Origin: Oceanobacillus damuensis
Lineage (GTDB): Bacteria > Bacillota > Bacilli > Bacillales > Amphibacillaceae
Direction: 5' to 3'
Length of the DNA stretch: 64,000 nucleotides
Assembly: GCF_001618145.1 (NCBI RefSeq)
Contig: NZ_LQNF01000019.1
Location: 1 to 64,000, forward strand
The notes under the pieces were generated by a model. That model was not told the origin of the DNA. It made no database searches and saw nothing but the letters and a program-made list of their open reading frames with translations. Made by a program: the position numbers and the translations under genes. Positions 27,042 to 36,119 of the stretch are shown here, in pieces. Within the stretch, counting starts at the first letter, position 1; each line of letters starts with the position of its first letter.

Positions 27042-27156
27042 CATGAGTCTAGGTTTATTATAAGCATTTGACAGCAAAAAAAAGAAACAGGTGGGGGCAG
27101 GATTCCCTAATGCTCCCTAATGTTCGAAATTACTACGGTAAGTACCTCATTACGGT

Positions 27157-27282
27157 TTATGAAACGATAAGAATGAAAACAATAAAGAAGAAAACGTTAC
27201 CTGCAGCTAACACCCATTTCTTCCAACCTCTGCCAAGTATGGCAAAAAGAAAGCCGAATATAGGAAAGAGACAAATTCCCAA
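27157..27282 (-). CDS. Possible small membrane protein downstream of ligD
   Basis: A minus-strand frame of about 41 codons from a TTG. It codes for two hydrophobic stretches (ILGICLFPIFGFLFAILG, then VFFFIVFILIVS) joined by RGWKKWVLAAGN, a plausible two-pass small membrane protein. I see no good ribosome site, and the frame closes just upstream, so it could instead be the remnant of a longer gene. The product is not recognised. Confidence 0.3.
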   Translation of the reverse strand: MGICLFPIFGFLFAILGRGWKKWVLAAGNVFFFIVFILIVS

Positions 27283-27321
27283 AATTAACTTATTTACCCA
27301 CTAAGCCAAACATCACTAATC

Positions 27322-29130
27322 CTAATCTCGCACTAACCGCAGCACCTTATCCATGTTCTGCACGGCCGCTATCTTAAAATAATCTGCAAACGGGCATCCA
27401 AGCTCCTGAACGCGGTCTATTCCATGTTCAAGAGTGAATTGGGTGGGAAGCAGTCCCTCCTCGACTTCACTCCAAAATAATGGAGTGGCTATTGTCCCTT
27501 CCTTGGTCATCCGAGGTGAATAGGGAGCGATGATCGTTTTATCCTTTCCGTGCTGTACATAATCAATATACAATCTGTCATTTCTCTTTTTCTTCATTCG
27601 TTCGGTAGTAAATAGATCCGGATAGCTGTTCTCGACTGTCCATGCAATGGCCTGGGTGAAGGTTGCCGTTTCTTCATAGGTCATGCTCCCTTCCCTGATG
27701 GGTATATGAATCTGCAGCCCTTTGTTGCCGGAGGTTTTCACGAAAGATATCAGCTGCAGGTCATCAAGCAATGTTTTAATCAGGTTTGCTGCCTTGATCG
27801 CTAGGTGAAAGTGGTTTCTGTCAGGCGGATCGAGATCAAATACAATTTCTGCCGGTATGGAACGATAAACCTTTTGAAAAGGAACATGATATTCCACTGC
27901 AGCCTGATTTGCAAACCAGACAAGGGATTCGAGATTGTCACATACAATCGCCTTGTCATTTCCTGCAGGTACGGCAGTAATAAAATCAGGAGCATAATCC
28001 GGCAGATGCTTTTGGAAGAAATGCTCCCCATCAATCCCGTCCGGACATCTTATAACGGTTAACAGCCTGTTTTGCAGAAAGGGGAGCATATATGATGAAA
28101 TTTCACGAATATAAGTTAGAAGATCTCCCTTTGTATAATGGACCTTTGGCCAGAGAATTTTATCTGTATTTGTCAAATTAATATTTTCAGGCAACATAGA
28201 GAGGTCTGCCTTTAGTTTATCTGCTGTACATTCTTCAGGTTTGACAGTTGGCAGAAGCCTGGCGAATTCTGGTTCCCGCAGCTCGTTTTTATATAAATCA
28301 AGTGTATGAATTGCAGCACAGACTGCAGGGGGGAGCGAATAAACATCGCCATCCTTCTTTCCATCGGTCAAAAATAGCTGCTTCAGTGTCTGGAACGATT
28401 CAGAATCAAGCCCATGCTTGCATTTCCCCACAGTTTTTATGTGCTCGTCATCAAAAACGCCCACAGTAAAATAACCGTTTTCCAGATCGTATGATGTCAA
28501 GAATCCTTGAATCGCGCGCCAGTTTTTGACCTTAAACCAATCACGGTGGCTTTTTCCGGATATGTAGCTGCCTGCTTTACGCTTGGCGACAATGCCTTCT
28601 CCCATAGCATGGAAGACCACATCCAGAACCTCACGCGGATTGCTGAAAGACTCCACCAACCGGATACGGTCTTGGGTTTTCAGTTTGCCGAAAAGGGTCT
28701 TCAATTTTTTTTTTCTGAGTGTCAATTTCAGGTCTCTGCATGAGGTCCCTTTCATCTCCAATAAATCAAACACCATCAATACAGCTGGTCTGGAACTGGC
28801 TGCATTTCGGATCGATTCCAAATTCTTTAATCTTCCCCGCTTTTGAATCCATGCAAAATTAGCCTGAAAAGTATGATTCAAAACAACAAGCTCACCGTCC
28901 AATTTTAATGGCAGAAAGGGTTTGACCTCAGAATAATGTTCCTCACAAAAAGCTGCAATCTCCGGAAAGCTTGCAGTAAGATCTTTATTATTTTTACTTG
29001 TCAGACGAATGTTGCCTTCTTTTTCCCACGTCAGCACACAACGGAAACCGTCATATTTCACTTCATACACCCATCCGTCGCCTTCTGGAATTTCCGAACT
29101 TGCAACTGGCTTCATGATATCCATCCACAT
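27322..29130 (-). CDS. ligD: Non-homologous end-joining DNA ligase LigD (YkoU type)
   Basis: 602 residues in the Bacillus order. The ATP-dependent ligase domain comes first, with the adenylated Lys in YEVKYDGFR near residue 26, DGELVVL near 79 and EGIVAKRKAGSY near 190. The primase-polymerase domain follows (about 305-600), with KILWPKVHYTKGDLL, the VFDLDPPD metal site and the HIPIREG segment. There is no nuclease domain, as in B. subtilis YkoU. It repairs double-strand breaks with Ku, mainly when no sister copy is available, as in spores. It is divergent from ku by 98 bases. Either of two close ATGs could be the start. Confidence 0.95.
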   Translation of the reverse strand: MWMDIMKPVASSEIPEGDGWVYEVKYDGFRCVLTWEKEGNIRLTSKNNKDLTASFPEIAAFCEEHYSEVKPFLPLKLDGELVVLNHTFQANFAWIQKRGRLKNLESIRNAASSRPAVLMVFDLLEMKGTSCRDLKLTLRKKKLKTLFGKLKTQDRIRLVESFSNPREVLDVVFHAMGEGIVAKRKAGSYISGKSHRDWFKVKNWRAIQGFLTSYDLENGYFTVGVFDDEHIKTVGKCKHGLDSESFQTLKQLFLTDGKKDGDVYSLPPAVCAAIHTLDLYKNELREPEFARLLPTVKPEECTADKLKADLSMLPENINLTNTDKILWPKVHYTKGDLLTYIREISSYMLPFLQNRLLTVIRCPDGIDGEHFFQKHLPDYAPDFITAVPAGNDKAIVCDNLESLVWFANQAAVEYHVPFQKVYRSIPAEIVFDLDPPDRNHFHLAIKAANLIKTLLDDLQLISFVKTSGNKGLQIHIPIREGSMTYEETATFTQAIAWTVENSYPDLFTTERMKKKRNDRLYIDYVQHGKDKTIIAPYSPRMTKEGTIATPLFWSEVEEGLLPTQFTLEHGIDRVQELGCPFADYFKIAAVQNMDKVLRLVRD

Positions 29131-29228
29131 ACAACTCCTTACTTTTAAAATGGCTTGTTTCGGAGATAATAACCGGACAGAATAAAATTAAGTGAGAGGC
29201 AGCACACTAAAGAAAAGGAGGTTATTCC

Positions 29229-30074
29229 ATGCATACCATGTGGAAAGGCACGATAAGCTTCGGACTTGTAAATATCCCTGTAAAAATGCATGCCGCAACC
29301 GAAAACAAGGATGTAAAACTAAGACAGCTCCATAAAGAATGTAAATCTCCGATTAAGTATGAAAAAACATGCCCAGTTTGCGAAGAAGAGATTAAAAACG
29401 AAGATATTGTCAAAGCCTACGAATATGCCAAAAATAAATTTGTGATTTTAGATGAGGAAGAATTGGAAGCTTTAAAGAAAGAGCAGGAGGACAAAGCCGT
29501 AGAAATTGTCGACTTTGTGAAACTGGAGAATATTGATCCGATTTATTTTGAGAAAAGCTATTATCTGTCCCCGAATGAGGGAGGAGGTAAAGCCTACGGA
29601 TTGCTCAGAAGTGCGTTGAACGATACTGGTAAAATCGGTATTGCCAAAATGATGATTCGTTCCAAAGAGCAGCTTGCGGTGATTCGAGTTTATGAAAACA
29701 CATTGGTCGTTGAAACGATTCATTATCCTGATGAAGTGCGTAGTGTGCAGGATGTCCCGAATATCCCGGAGGAAGTTAAAATTGTGAAGAAGGAACTGGA
29801 TACTGCAAAAATGTTGATTGAGCAGCTCACGGCAGAATTCGAACCGGAAAAATATAAGGATGAATACCGAACCGCATTGCTCGATTTAATTGAAGAAAAG
29901 AAAAACAACGAACAGACAGCTACTGCCAAAGACAAACCAGTACCGGATAATGTAACCAATCTGATGGATGCCCTTCAGGCGTCTTTAGAAAGAGCGAAAA
30001 AAGACAAGCCAAAACCAAAACAGCCAAAACGGAAAACGAAAACAGCCGCCCAGAAGAAAAAGACTGCAACCTAA
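29229..30074 (+). CDS. ku: DNA end-binding protein Ku
   Basis: 281 residues. The Ku core spans about 1-230, with the N-terminal MHTMWKGTISFGLVNIPVKM and the EKSYYLSPNEGGGKAYGLL segment. The tail from about 235 is rich in Lys and Pro (AKKDKPKPKQPKRKTKTAA), as in bacterial Ku proteins whose tails help DNA binding and partner recruitment. It forms a ring homodimer on broken ends and recruits LigD, encoded divergently next door. AAGGAGG precedes the ATG. Confidence 0.96.
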   Translation: MHTMWKGTISFGLVNIPVKMHAATENKDVKLRQLHKECKSPIKYEKTCPVCEEEIKNEDIVKAYEYAKNKFVILDEEELEALKKEQEDKAVEIVDFVKLENIDPIYFEKSYYLSPNEGGGKAYGLLRSALNDTGKIGIAKMMIRSKEQLAVIRVYENTLVVETIHYPDEVRSVQDVPNIPEEVKIVKKELDTAKMLIEQLTAEFEPEKYKDEYRTALLDLIEEKKNNEQTATAKDKPVPDNVTNLMDALQASLERAKKDKPKPKQPKRKTKTAAQKKKTAT

Positions 30075-30103
30075 AATGTCTCCGATATGGAGGCATTTTT
30101 TTT
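30073..30103 (+). terminator. Terminator of ku
   Basis: AAAATG-TCTCC, a short loop, GGAGG-CATTTT, followed by further T. It overlaps the ku stop codon. Confidence 0.8.
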
Positions 30104-30234
30104 GGCAGAAGGGAAATTAGAAAATCTATTGGGTGAACAAGGGTTGGAACAAGAAGGATTTTAATTGCCGTTCAACAAAAACCAGCATTATTACAATCCC
30201 GCATCATTTTGTCATCCCTCTAACAAAATAATTA

Positions 30235-30261
30235 CAAAATGATGAATTCGCATCATTTTAA
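30235..30261. promoter_or_regulatory. Inverted repeat upstream of the acyltransferase gene
   Basis: AAAATGATG and CATCATTTT pair around AATTCG. A further half copy (GCATCATTTTG) lies about 30 bases upstream. It may be an operator or a stray terminator; no regulator is adjacent. Confidence 0.35.
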
Positions 30262-30332
30262 AAGATTTTTTCATAAAAAAGGGGTAAAGTGTGTACTACA
30301 TGAAACAGACAACATAAGAGGGATGAGTATCT

Positions 30333-31343
30333 ATGAAAAGGAATTCATTTTTTGACAATGCTAAAGTTCTGCTGATTTTCTTCGTTGTATTTGGCCATAT
30401 CATCCAACCATTCGTTGATGGCTCGACAGGCATGAACACTTTATATATGTGGATTTACACATTCCATATGCCGGCGTTTATCCTGCTGGCAGGATTTTTC
30501 GCAAAAGGTTCAGGTAATAAAGACTATATCCTTAATTTGATGAAAAAATTACTTGTACCATATCTTATTTTTCAGGTTCTGTATACAATCTACTACTTTT
30601 ATATTGGAAAGCCAGGCTGGCAAACAGGAATCTTCTATCCGCACTGGTCATTATGGTTTCTTATAAGTTTATTCAGCTGGCATATCCTTCTCTATTGGTT
30701 TAAGAAGATTCCTGCTGTATGGAGCATTTCCATTGCAGTAATGATTGGACTGATTGTTGGTTACTTTGGTGAAATTGGCCACACATTCAGCCTGTCCCGT
30801 ACATTTGTGTTTTTCCCATTTTTCCTGATCGGTTATTGGCTGACGGAAAAACATATCATGTGGGTAAAGCACAGAGCTGTAAAAATCATTTCTGTTTTTG
30901 TGATGACAGGTTTAGCCACTGCCATTTATTACCTGCCCGATATTAATTCCGGCTGGCTGCTGGCTTCCAAGTCCTATAGTGATTTAGGGATGGCGCAATT
31001 TGGTGGTATAGCGAGACTGCTTGTTTATATCACAGCAGCCGTTATGGTGGCCAGTGTACTTGCATGGGTTCCCAAAAAGAATCTGGGTTGGTTGACAGAC
31101 CTTGGCAGACGAACGTTGTATGTCTATCTATTACATGGATTTTTCGTACAGTTTTTCCGTCAATACGATTTATTTGAGGTTAATAGTGTAATAGATCTAT
31201 TTGGGCTTGCAGCAATCTCAGCTTTTATCGTTGTCATTCTTTCAAGCAAACCGATACTCGGACTATGGCAACCATTTATCGAAGGGAAGGCTTCCATTGT
31301 CAAAAGCGTTCTGAAGGGTAACGACAAAAAAGAATCTGCGTAA
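30333..31343 (+). CDS. Membrane acyltransferase (acyltransferase 3 family, YkrP-like)
   Basis: 336 residues with about ten membrane segments. The family's early His is in FFVVFGHIIQPF, followed by YTFHMPAFILLAGFF. Relatives transfer acetyl or other acyl groups to cell-surface carbohydrates; the closest I recognise is B. subtilis YkrP. The acceptor cannot be told, and no polymer genes are adjacent. Confidence 0.8.
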   Translation: MKRNSFFDNAKVLLIFFVVFGHIIQPFVDGSTGMNTLYMWIYTFHMPAFILLAGFFAKGSGNKDYILNLMKKLLVPYLIFQVLYTIYYFYIGKPGWQTGIFYPHWSLWFLISLFSWHILLYWFKKIPAVWSISIAVMIGLIVGYFGEIGHTFSLSRTFVFFPFFLIGYWLTEKHIMWVKHRAVKIISVFVMTGLATAIYYLPDINSGWLLASKSYSDLGMAQFGGIARLLVYITAAVMVASVLAWVPKKNLGWLTDLGRRTLYVYLLHGFFVQFFRQYDLFEVNSVIDLFGLAAISAFIVVILSSKPILGLWQPFIEGKASIVKSVLKGNDKKESA

Positions 31344-31501
31344 ACATAAGTTTTTATTAGAAAACGAAGGCTTGTTACGAGGCTTTCGAAAAAATCCTTA
31401 ACTGCACTTCTGCAAGTTAGCAAGTCTTTCTTATTTTAAAAGAGATGAAACATTCCGGGAAGGTAAAACGTATAATCATGTAACCCCCCTTTTTTAAAAA
31501 G

Positions 31502-31548
31502 AAAGCAGGCGATCCAGAAATTTGGATCGCCTGCTTTTGTCTTTTTTT
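31502..31548. terminator. Strong bidirectional terminator
   Basis: AAAGCAGGCGATCC (31502-31515) and GGATCGCCTGCTTT (31524-31537) form a perfect 14-bp stem. T-rich runs lie outside on both strands. It separates the convergent acyltransferase and yjiH-like genes. Confidence 0.9.
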
Positions 31549-31552
31549 ATCC

Positions 31553-32896
31553 TTAAAATATCATATGCGCGATTAACGTAATGATAGGAAGGGTGATAAT
31601 GGTACGCAACAGGAAGATTACGACCAGGTCTTTAAATGATACGGGAACCTTGGACCCTAATAATAATCCCCCGACTTCTGACATGTAAATTAACTGTGTC
31701 ACAGAGAGTGCTGCAATAATGAAGCGGGTAATTTCAGCCTCAATGGATGAGCCGATAATTGCCGGCAGGAACATATCCGCGAAACCAATCAGTATCGTTT
31801 CGGATGCTTCTGCAGCATAAGGGACCTGCATGAGCTCGAGTAACGGTATGAACGGTGCACCGAGCCATGTGAACAAAGGTGTATATTCAGCAATAATCAG
31901 TGCTGCAAGTCCAAAGGCCATGACGACTGGTGCAACACCCATCCACATGTCAAGAATGTTTTGTGCTCCTTCTTTAAAGAACTTGTATACACTCTTTTCT
32001 TTTTTTGCACGATCCAGGGCATTTTTGTAACCAAATGAAAGAACATTATCTCCAGCAGGTATTGCCTCATTGATCCCCTTGGAATCGTCACTGATAAAAG
32101 TATCTGCTTTCCTTGATAAAGGTGGAATACGCGGCATGATCAATGCTGCTATAAAACCTGCAAAAGCCACAGTCAGATAGAAAGGTACAAACATATGTGC
32201 AAGACCTACCTCTGAGAGCACAACGAGAGAAAACGTAATGGATACAATGGAGAACGTAGTACCAATGACAGCCGCTTCACGCTTTGAATAGTATCCTTCC
32301 TCATATTGTTTGCTTGTCAGCAAAACACCTATCGTCCCGTCACCAACCCAGGATGCCAGTGCATCTACAGAAGACCTGCCTGGCAGCCGGAATAAAGGGC
32401 GCATGATTTTCGTCATCAATGTGCCGAACAATTCCAATAAACCAAAGTTCATAAGCAATGGCAAAAACAGCCCTGCAAAGAGAAAGACAGCAAACAGGAC
32501 ATGAAGCAGTCCGTCCAATAGCAGTCCACCAGTATCTTCACTATAAACTGCTTCCGGACCTAACTGGAAGTAAACCATCACTGCAAATATGGCAGCAATG
32601 ATACGGGTTACTGTCCAAAAATTACTCGTGTAGAACAGTTGCTGGAAAAATGGCGTTCTGGAGAATGCCTCTTTACCGGCAAACTTGGCAAATAAAGTCA
32701 TTATTGCCGTTATCACGATGATAATCATCATGATAGCTGACAGCTGGGCAGCGAGCAACTCCTGAACCCAATCAGCCAAAATCGCAATAGGGATCGTTAC
32801 CCCATCAGCAGTTCCAATCGGTATCATAAACATGAAAATACCAATCAGCGATGGGATTATAAATTTTAAATGATCTATAATACTATAATTCTTCAT
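31553..32896 (-). CDS. YjiH-family membrane protein with nucleoside-recognition (Gate) domains
   Basis: 447 residues with about eleven membrane segments. Two Gate-like regions are visible: one around MKIMRPLFRLPGRSSVDALASWVGDGT near residue 165 and one in the C-terminal half (SSIEAEITRFIIAALSVTQL). The family resembles concentrative nucleoside carriers and spore maturation proteins, but the substrate of YjiH is unknown. GGAGG precedes the ATG and a good promoter lies upstream. Confidence 0.82.
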   Translation of the reverse strand: MKNYSIIDHLKFIIPSLIGIFMFMIPIGTADGVTIPIAILADWVQELLAAQLSAIMMIIIVITAIMTLFAKFAGKEAFSRTPFFQQLFYTSNFWTVTRIIAAIFAVMVYFQLGPEAVYSEDTGGLLLDGLLHVLFAVFLFAGLFLPLLMNFGLLELFGTLMTKIMRPLFRLPGRSSVDALASWVGDGTIGVLLTSKQYEEGYYSKREAAVIGTTFSIVSITFSLVVLSEVGLAHMFVPFYLTVAFAGFIAALIMPRIPPLSRKADTFISDDSKGINEAIPAGDNVLSFGYKNALDRAKKEKSVYKFFKEGAQNILDMWMGVAPVVMAFGLAALIIAEYTPLFTWLGAPFIPLLELMQVPYAAEASETILIGFADMFLPAIIGSSIEAEITRFIIAALSVTQLIYMSEVGGLLLGSKVPVSFKDLVVIFLLRTIITLPIITLIAHMIF

Positions 32897-32953
32897 ATCT
32901 TAACCTCCAACAGTCGAATTATCAAATAGGATTCCGCTAAATCTAACTGTATG

Positions 32954-32982
32954 ATTATACAACCAAATGAGAATATATTCAA
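32954..32982 (-). promoter_or_regulatory. SigA promoter of the yjiH-like gene
   Basis: On the minus strand TTGAAT (32982-32977), 17 bases, TATAAT (32959-32954), about 60 bases upstream of the start codon. Confidence 0.75.
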
Positions 32983-33409
32983 TAGGTGAAAATTGTAAGG
33001 TTTTGTCGAATCCTAACCAGTAAAAACAGTTCGAAACCAATGCCAACGTTCAACCTGTACAAACAAATCAGCATCCTATATCGTTAAATGTGTAGAGTGG
33101 TATTTTCGGCAAGTTTTGTTCTCGTAGTGGATATATACTGCGACCAACTTCTTTTTATGCACGGATAATGGAAAATAGTTTCTCAGGCAGCCAGCCCGTC
33201 CGCTTACACTTTGTGTACCTAAGGGCTGCAGGTAGGGAGATTTCTATAACAGAAGTTTAATAGGAGCGAAGGCCAATACTTTTGAATCGATTTCCAGTGC
33301 ATTCATCATTTTTTTACATCAAGCTGTAAGAAGTGACAATGAATTATTCGTACTAAGCTTTCCAAGTCGGAGTGAGGATGGATAATGAGTTATTATAGCT
33401 ACTAAAAAT
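32983..33409. other. Gap with a GC-rich inverted segment
   Basis: No gene is seen. Around 33185-33240 a GC-rich segment has GCAGCC and GGCTGC about 35 bases apart; it may be another dispersed intergenic repeat. The rest is AT-rich without recognisable signals. Confidence 0.35.
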
Positions 33410-33566
33410 ACAGTTAATTGTCAGCAATTTTCCAACCAGCTTGGGGAAATACACGGAGACTCCAACGGGAAGAGAGGCATAGGTGAGACACTGAAATGCG
33501 TAGCATGAAGGGGCTCACCAGCCGCCCGTGGAAAGCGCAGTGTATTTCCCCGAGCGGTCGCCGAAG
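33410..33566 (+). repeat. Palindromic interspersed repeat, full copy 2
   Basis: Matches 174-333 over its whole length with a few substitutions and a one-base deletion. The terminal arms GGGGAAATACAC and GTGTATTTCCCC are intact. An open frame runs by chance through it into the downstream kinase-like gene, which would make that protein look 67 residues too long. Confidence 0.85.
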
Positions 33567-33696
33567 CAACTTATCCAGCGTCGTACTTTACGGATTTTGT
33601 GCCAATAACAGCAATTTTTTCAGTGTGATAAGTAAAGAAACAAGCCAATGTATTAGAAGACGCCTATTTAGGGTATACAATGATGAGGTGTTGCAT

Positions 33697-35340
33697 GTGG
33701 GGAAACTATTTAAATATAATATACTTTATCGCAGTATAATTATCGTTTGGATGGCAGTAAAATTCATCATAAAAATTTACTACTTCAATTTTAAAAACAA
33801 GGTATGGGATAAGAAAACAGTTGAAAAATGGGACAACATGCTATATGAAATGGCAATGGAATACCGGAAAAAAGCGGAACATCTCGGTGGCGTGCTGATC
33901 AAGGTCGGCCAATTTTTGAGCACGAGGACCGATTTTATGCCGGATGTATTTATACGCGAGCTGGATGAATTAGTCGATCATGTCCCGCCAATGCCCCATG
34001 AAACAGCAATTTCTTCTATTGAAAAAGAGTGGGCAACAGATCTTTTTCATCACCTGTCGGAAATCGAGGATTCTGCTACAGCATCCGCATCGATCGGAGA
34101 TGTTTATCGAGCCAAACTTAAAGATGGAAGTGAGGTTGCCATCAAGGTAAGGCGCCACCGGATCGAAGAAGTTTTCCATAAGGACTTTGTTGCTTTACGA
34201 ATTGTTTTTTGGATATTGAGAGTTTTTACTTCCTTTGGAAAAAAGGCAGATCTGAATGCTTTATATAAAGAACTTGTGCTCGTTATGAACCGTGAACTCG
34301 ATTATGAGCAGGAACTGAAATATGGTGAGTATTTCAGAGAACGTTTTAAAGAGGATACTGCGATTCATATTCCGAAATATTATCATTATCTCTGCACGGA
34401 AAAGGTTCTCGTTATGGAGTGGGTGAGGGGAGCGAAAATAACAGACATTTCCTTTATCCAGCAACATAATATAGATATAGAGAAGACAACAAAAAGCCTC
34501 TTTGATCACTATATTACCCAGTTTTTGAACCCAGGCAAATTTCATGCCGATCCACATTCAGGAAATATTCTGATTCAAAAGGACGGAACAATAGCGATCA
34601 TCGACTTTGGCATGGTTGGTGAAATTAAAAAAGAGGATACAGAGCAATTTAAATTACTTGTGCAGGGAATTATCATAGATAATTACGATATGGTAATATC
34701 GGCCCTTGATAAAATGAACTTTATTCTGCCAAACGCCGATAAAAAGAAATTGAAAAAAGTAATTAAAGAAACGGTCGATATCTACTCGGATGGCTCTCTT
34801 AAAAATATTGACTCGGAAATTATGAATCAATTAAGCGAAGATATCGGCATAATCATTAAAGATCAGCCGATTCAAATGCCTGCAGATTACGCCTACTTAT
34901 TAAGAGCTGTATCCATTGTAATAGGAATTTTATTCGCAATTCATCCTGATATGGATATTAAAAAATGGGCAATTCCAAGAATTAAAAAATGGTTTGGAAG
35001 AAGAAGTATTGTGGAATCAGTAACAAAGCAATATACAAAGAATTTGACCGAACCAGTACTTTCCTATCCAAGAGCATTGTTAAATTTTCTTGAAAGTGGG
35101 GAAAAGGATAGGAAGTGGGATAAAGAAAAGCACTATATCCAGATGAAGCACCAATTTTATTTACTACTTGAGGTCATTTCCTTTATGATGGTAGTAACAG
35201 GGATTGCCGTATCGATATGGGGTTTCAGTATCCAGGTGAATACGATGGCAATCATTGGGCTTGTACTCACTGTGGTGTTTTTATTTACACTGAACCTGAT
35301 TTTCGTAAAGCATTACAGGATGATCCGATCCAGAAAGTAA
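33697..35340 (+). CDS. ABC1/UbiB-family kinase-like protein
   Basis: About 547 residues. The family marks are the KxGQ motif (LIKVGQFLSTRTD near residue 68), the Ala-rich nucleotide loop SASIGDVYRAKLKDG (near 130), HADPHSGNILI and IIDFGMVGE in the catalytic core (near 285-305), and two membrane segments at the C-terminus. UbiB-type proteins bind ATP and support quinone or lipid metabolism; their direct reaction is debated. The start is a GTG at 33697 after GAGG; the longer frame reads through an interspersed repeat and is not credible. The phasin-like gene follows after 13 bases. Confidence 0.9.
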   Translation: MGKLFKYNILYRSIIIVWMAVKFIIKIYYFNFKNKVWDKKTVEKWDNMLYEMAMEYRKKAEHLGGVLIKVGQFLSTRTDFMPDVFIRELDELVDHVPPMPHETAISSIEKEWATDLFHHLSEIEDSATASASIGDVYRAKLKDGSEVAIKVRRHRIEEVFHKDFVALRIVFWILRVFTSFGKKADLNALYKELVLVMNRELDYEQELKYGEYFRERFKEDTAIHIPKYYHYLCTEKVLVMEWVRGAKITDISFIQQHNIDIEKTTKSLFDHYITQFLNPGKFHADPHSGNILIQKDGTIAIIDFGMVGEIKKEDTEQFKLLVQGIIIDNYDMVISALDKMNFILPNADKKKLKKVIKETVDIYSDGSLKNIDSEIMNQLSEDIGIIIKDQPIQMPADYAYLLRAVSIVIGILFAIHPDMDIKKWAIPRIKKWFGRRSIVESVTKQYTKNLTEPVLSYPRALLNFLESGEKDRKWDKEKHYIQMKHQFYLLLEVISFMMVVTGIAVSIWGFSIQVNTMAIIGLVLTVVFLFTLNLIFVKHYRMIRSRK

Positions 35341-35353
35341 GGGGGTGTTGATA

Positions 35354-35656
35354 ATGAGTGACTATTTAAAAAAGGGTTTTTTACTCGGTTTGGGTGCTGC
35401 AGTCAGCGGCAAAGAGAAATTGAGTCAAAAGCTGAAAGAACTCGTTGACAAAAATGAATTGACACAGGAACAGGCCAAAACCGTTATGCAAAATTTCGTT
35501 GATAAAGGCGACCTGAAGAAAAAGGAATGGGATGTCAAAAACAGCGAACAAATGCAGAAACTGGCCAATGAATATGGAATTGCGACAAAAGAAGATATTC
35601 ATGAACTGAGGGCTCGACTCACAGAGCTTGAAGATAGATTAAATCAGCCGAATTAA
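35354..35656 (+). CDS. Phasin-like small helical protein
   Basis: 100 residues. The N-terminal YLKKGFLLGLGAAVSGKEKL is typical of proteins annotated as phasin-related in Bacillaceae, and the C-terminus (IHELRARLTELEDRLN) forms a coiled coil. The gene is coupled to the ABC1-kinase gene, a pairing I know from other Bacillaceae, where the partner is often listed as a polyhydroxyalkanoate regulator. No polymer-synthesis genes are here, so the true role may be as a cofactor of the kinase-like protein. The start is the ATG at 35354 after GGGGGTG. Confidence 0.75.
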   Translation: MSDYLKKGFLLGLGAAVSGKEKLSQKLKELVDKNELTQEQAKTVMQNFVDKGDLKKKEWDVKNSEQMQKLANEYGIATKEDIHELRARLTELEDRLNQPN

Positions 35657-35662
35657 CCAGAG

Positions 35663-35694
35663 AGTGAACCTGAATTTGCGGGTTCACTTTTTTT
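35663..35694 (+). terminator. Terminator of the ABC1 kinase-phasin pair
   Basis: AGTGAACC (35663-35670) pairs with GGTTCACT (35681-35688), followed by seven T. Confidence 0.9.
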
Positions 35695-35752
35695 GTCTAT
35701 TTGTTGAAAGGAAAAATTAATCAGTAAATTCTGGAAAATAACTACCTTTTGG

Positions 35753-35781
35753 TTGATAACTTTATATGTAAGCGTTATAAT
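35753..35781 (+). promoter_or_regulatory. SigA promoter of a small gene
   Basis: TTGATA (35753-35758), 17 bases, TATAAT (35776-35781). The only feature before the next terminator is the 55-codon frame at 35830. Confidence 0.85.
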
Positions 35782-35829
35782 ATGGACATAAAACTTCAGT
35801 GAACAGTATAAGGGGAGTGTTGGTGCGGT

Positions 35830-35997
35830 ATGAAAAGCTTTTATCTATTATGTCATGGCACGACCGATAAGCTTGGAAGAAAGTTGCGGGAAGAAGAAAT
35901 CCGTTTTCTGCAATGGATGTACAAACGCTACACCGAAGAAGAACTGGAAGCTGAATCAAAACAAAAGGAAAATCATTTACATACAATGAACTCATAA
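35830..35997 (+). CDS. Small hypothetical protein with its own promoter and terminator
   Basis: 55 residues, charged and helical (KLREEEIRFLQWMYKRYTEEEL), with no membrane segment and no family I recognise. The case for a gene is its surroundings: a near-consensus promoter about 50 bases upstream and a terminator beginning five bases after the stop. AGGGGAG lies 12 bases before the ATG, a long spacing. It precedes ywdI. A regulatory RNA in place of a protein is possible. Confidence 0.6.
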   Translation: MKSFYLLCHGTTDKLGRKLREEEIRFLQWMYKRYTEEELEAESKQKENHLHTMNS

Positions 35998-36001
35998 TTT
36001 G

Positions 36002-36028
36002 AAGCTTTGGTGGTCCAGGGCTTTTTTT
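36002..36028 (+). terminator. Terminator of the small gene
   Basis: AAGCTTTGG (36002-36010) pairs with CCAGGGCTT (36015-36023) using two G-U pairs, with a TGGT loop and seven T after. Confidence 0.85.
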
Positions 36029-36083
36029 ATGTGGCAAGAATACTTGGCAAATGTCTAGTTTCACTGATGCAGATTGGCCGTGC

Positions 36084-36089
36084 TATAAT
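36084..36089 (+). promoter_or_regulatory. Extended -10 box of the ywdI promoter
   Basis: TGCTATAAT gives a TG-extended perfect -10 (36084-36089), about 30 bases before the ywdI ATG. The -35 region is poor, which an extended -10 can offset. Confidence 0.65.
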
Positions 36090-36119
36090 AATAGCATCTG
36101 CAATGTAAGGAGCGATAAA

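Noticed and set aside
27068-27304. Plus-strand frame of 78 codons after the VOC gene
   Set aside because: No ribosome site and a low-complexity Lys-rich product; the opposite strand holds a better hydrophobic frame.
30235-30261. Terminator for ku at the AAAATGATG hairpin
   Set aside because: ku already has a strong terminator at its stop, and this hairpin is followed by AAAAG before any T run, so an operator is at least as likely.
33496-33696. A 67-codon N-terminal extension of the ABC1-kinase protein
   Set aside because: It translates the interspersed palindromic repeat; the family N-terminus begins at the GTG at 33697, which has a ribosome site.
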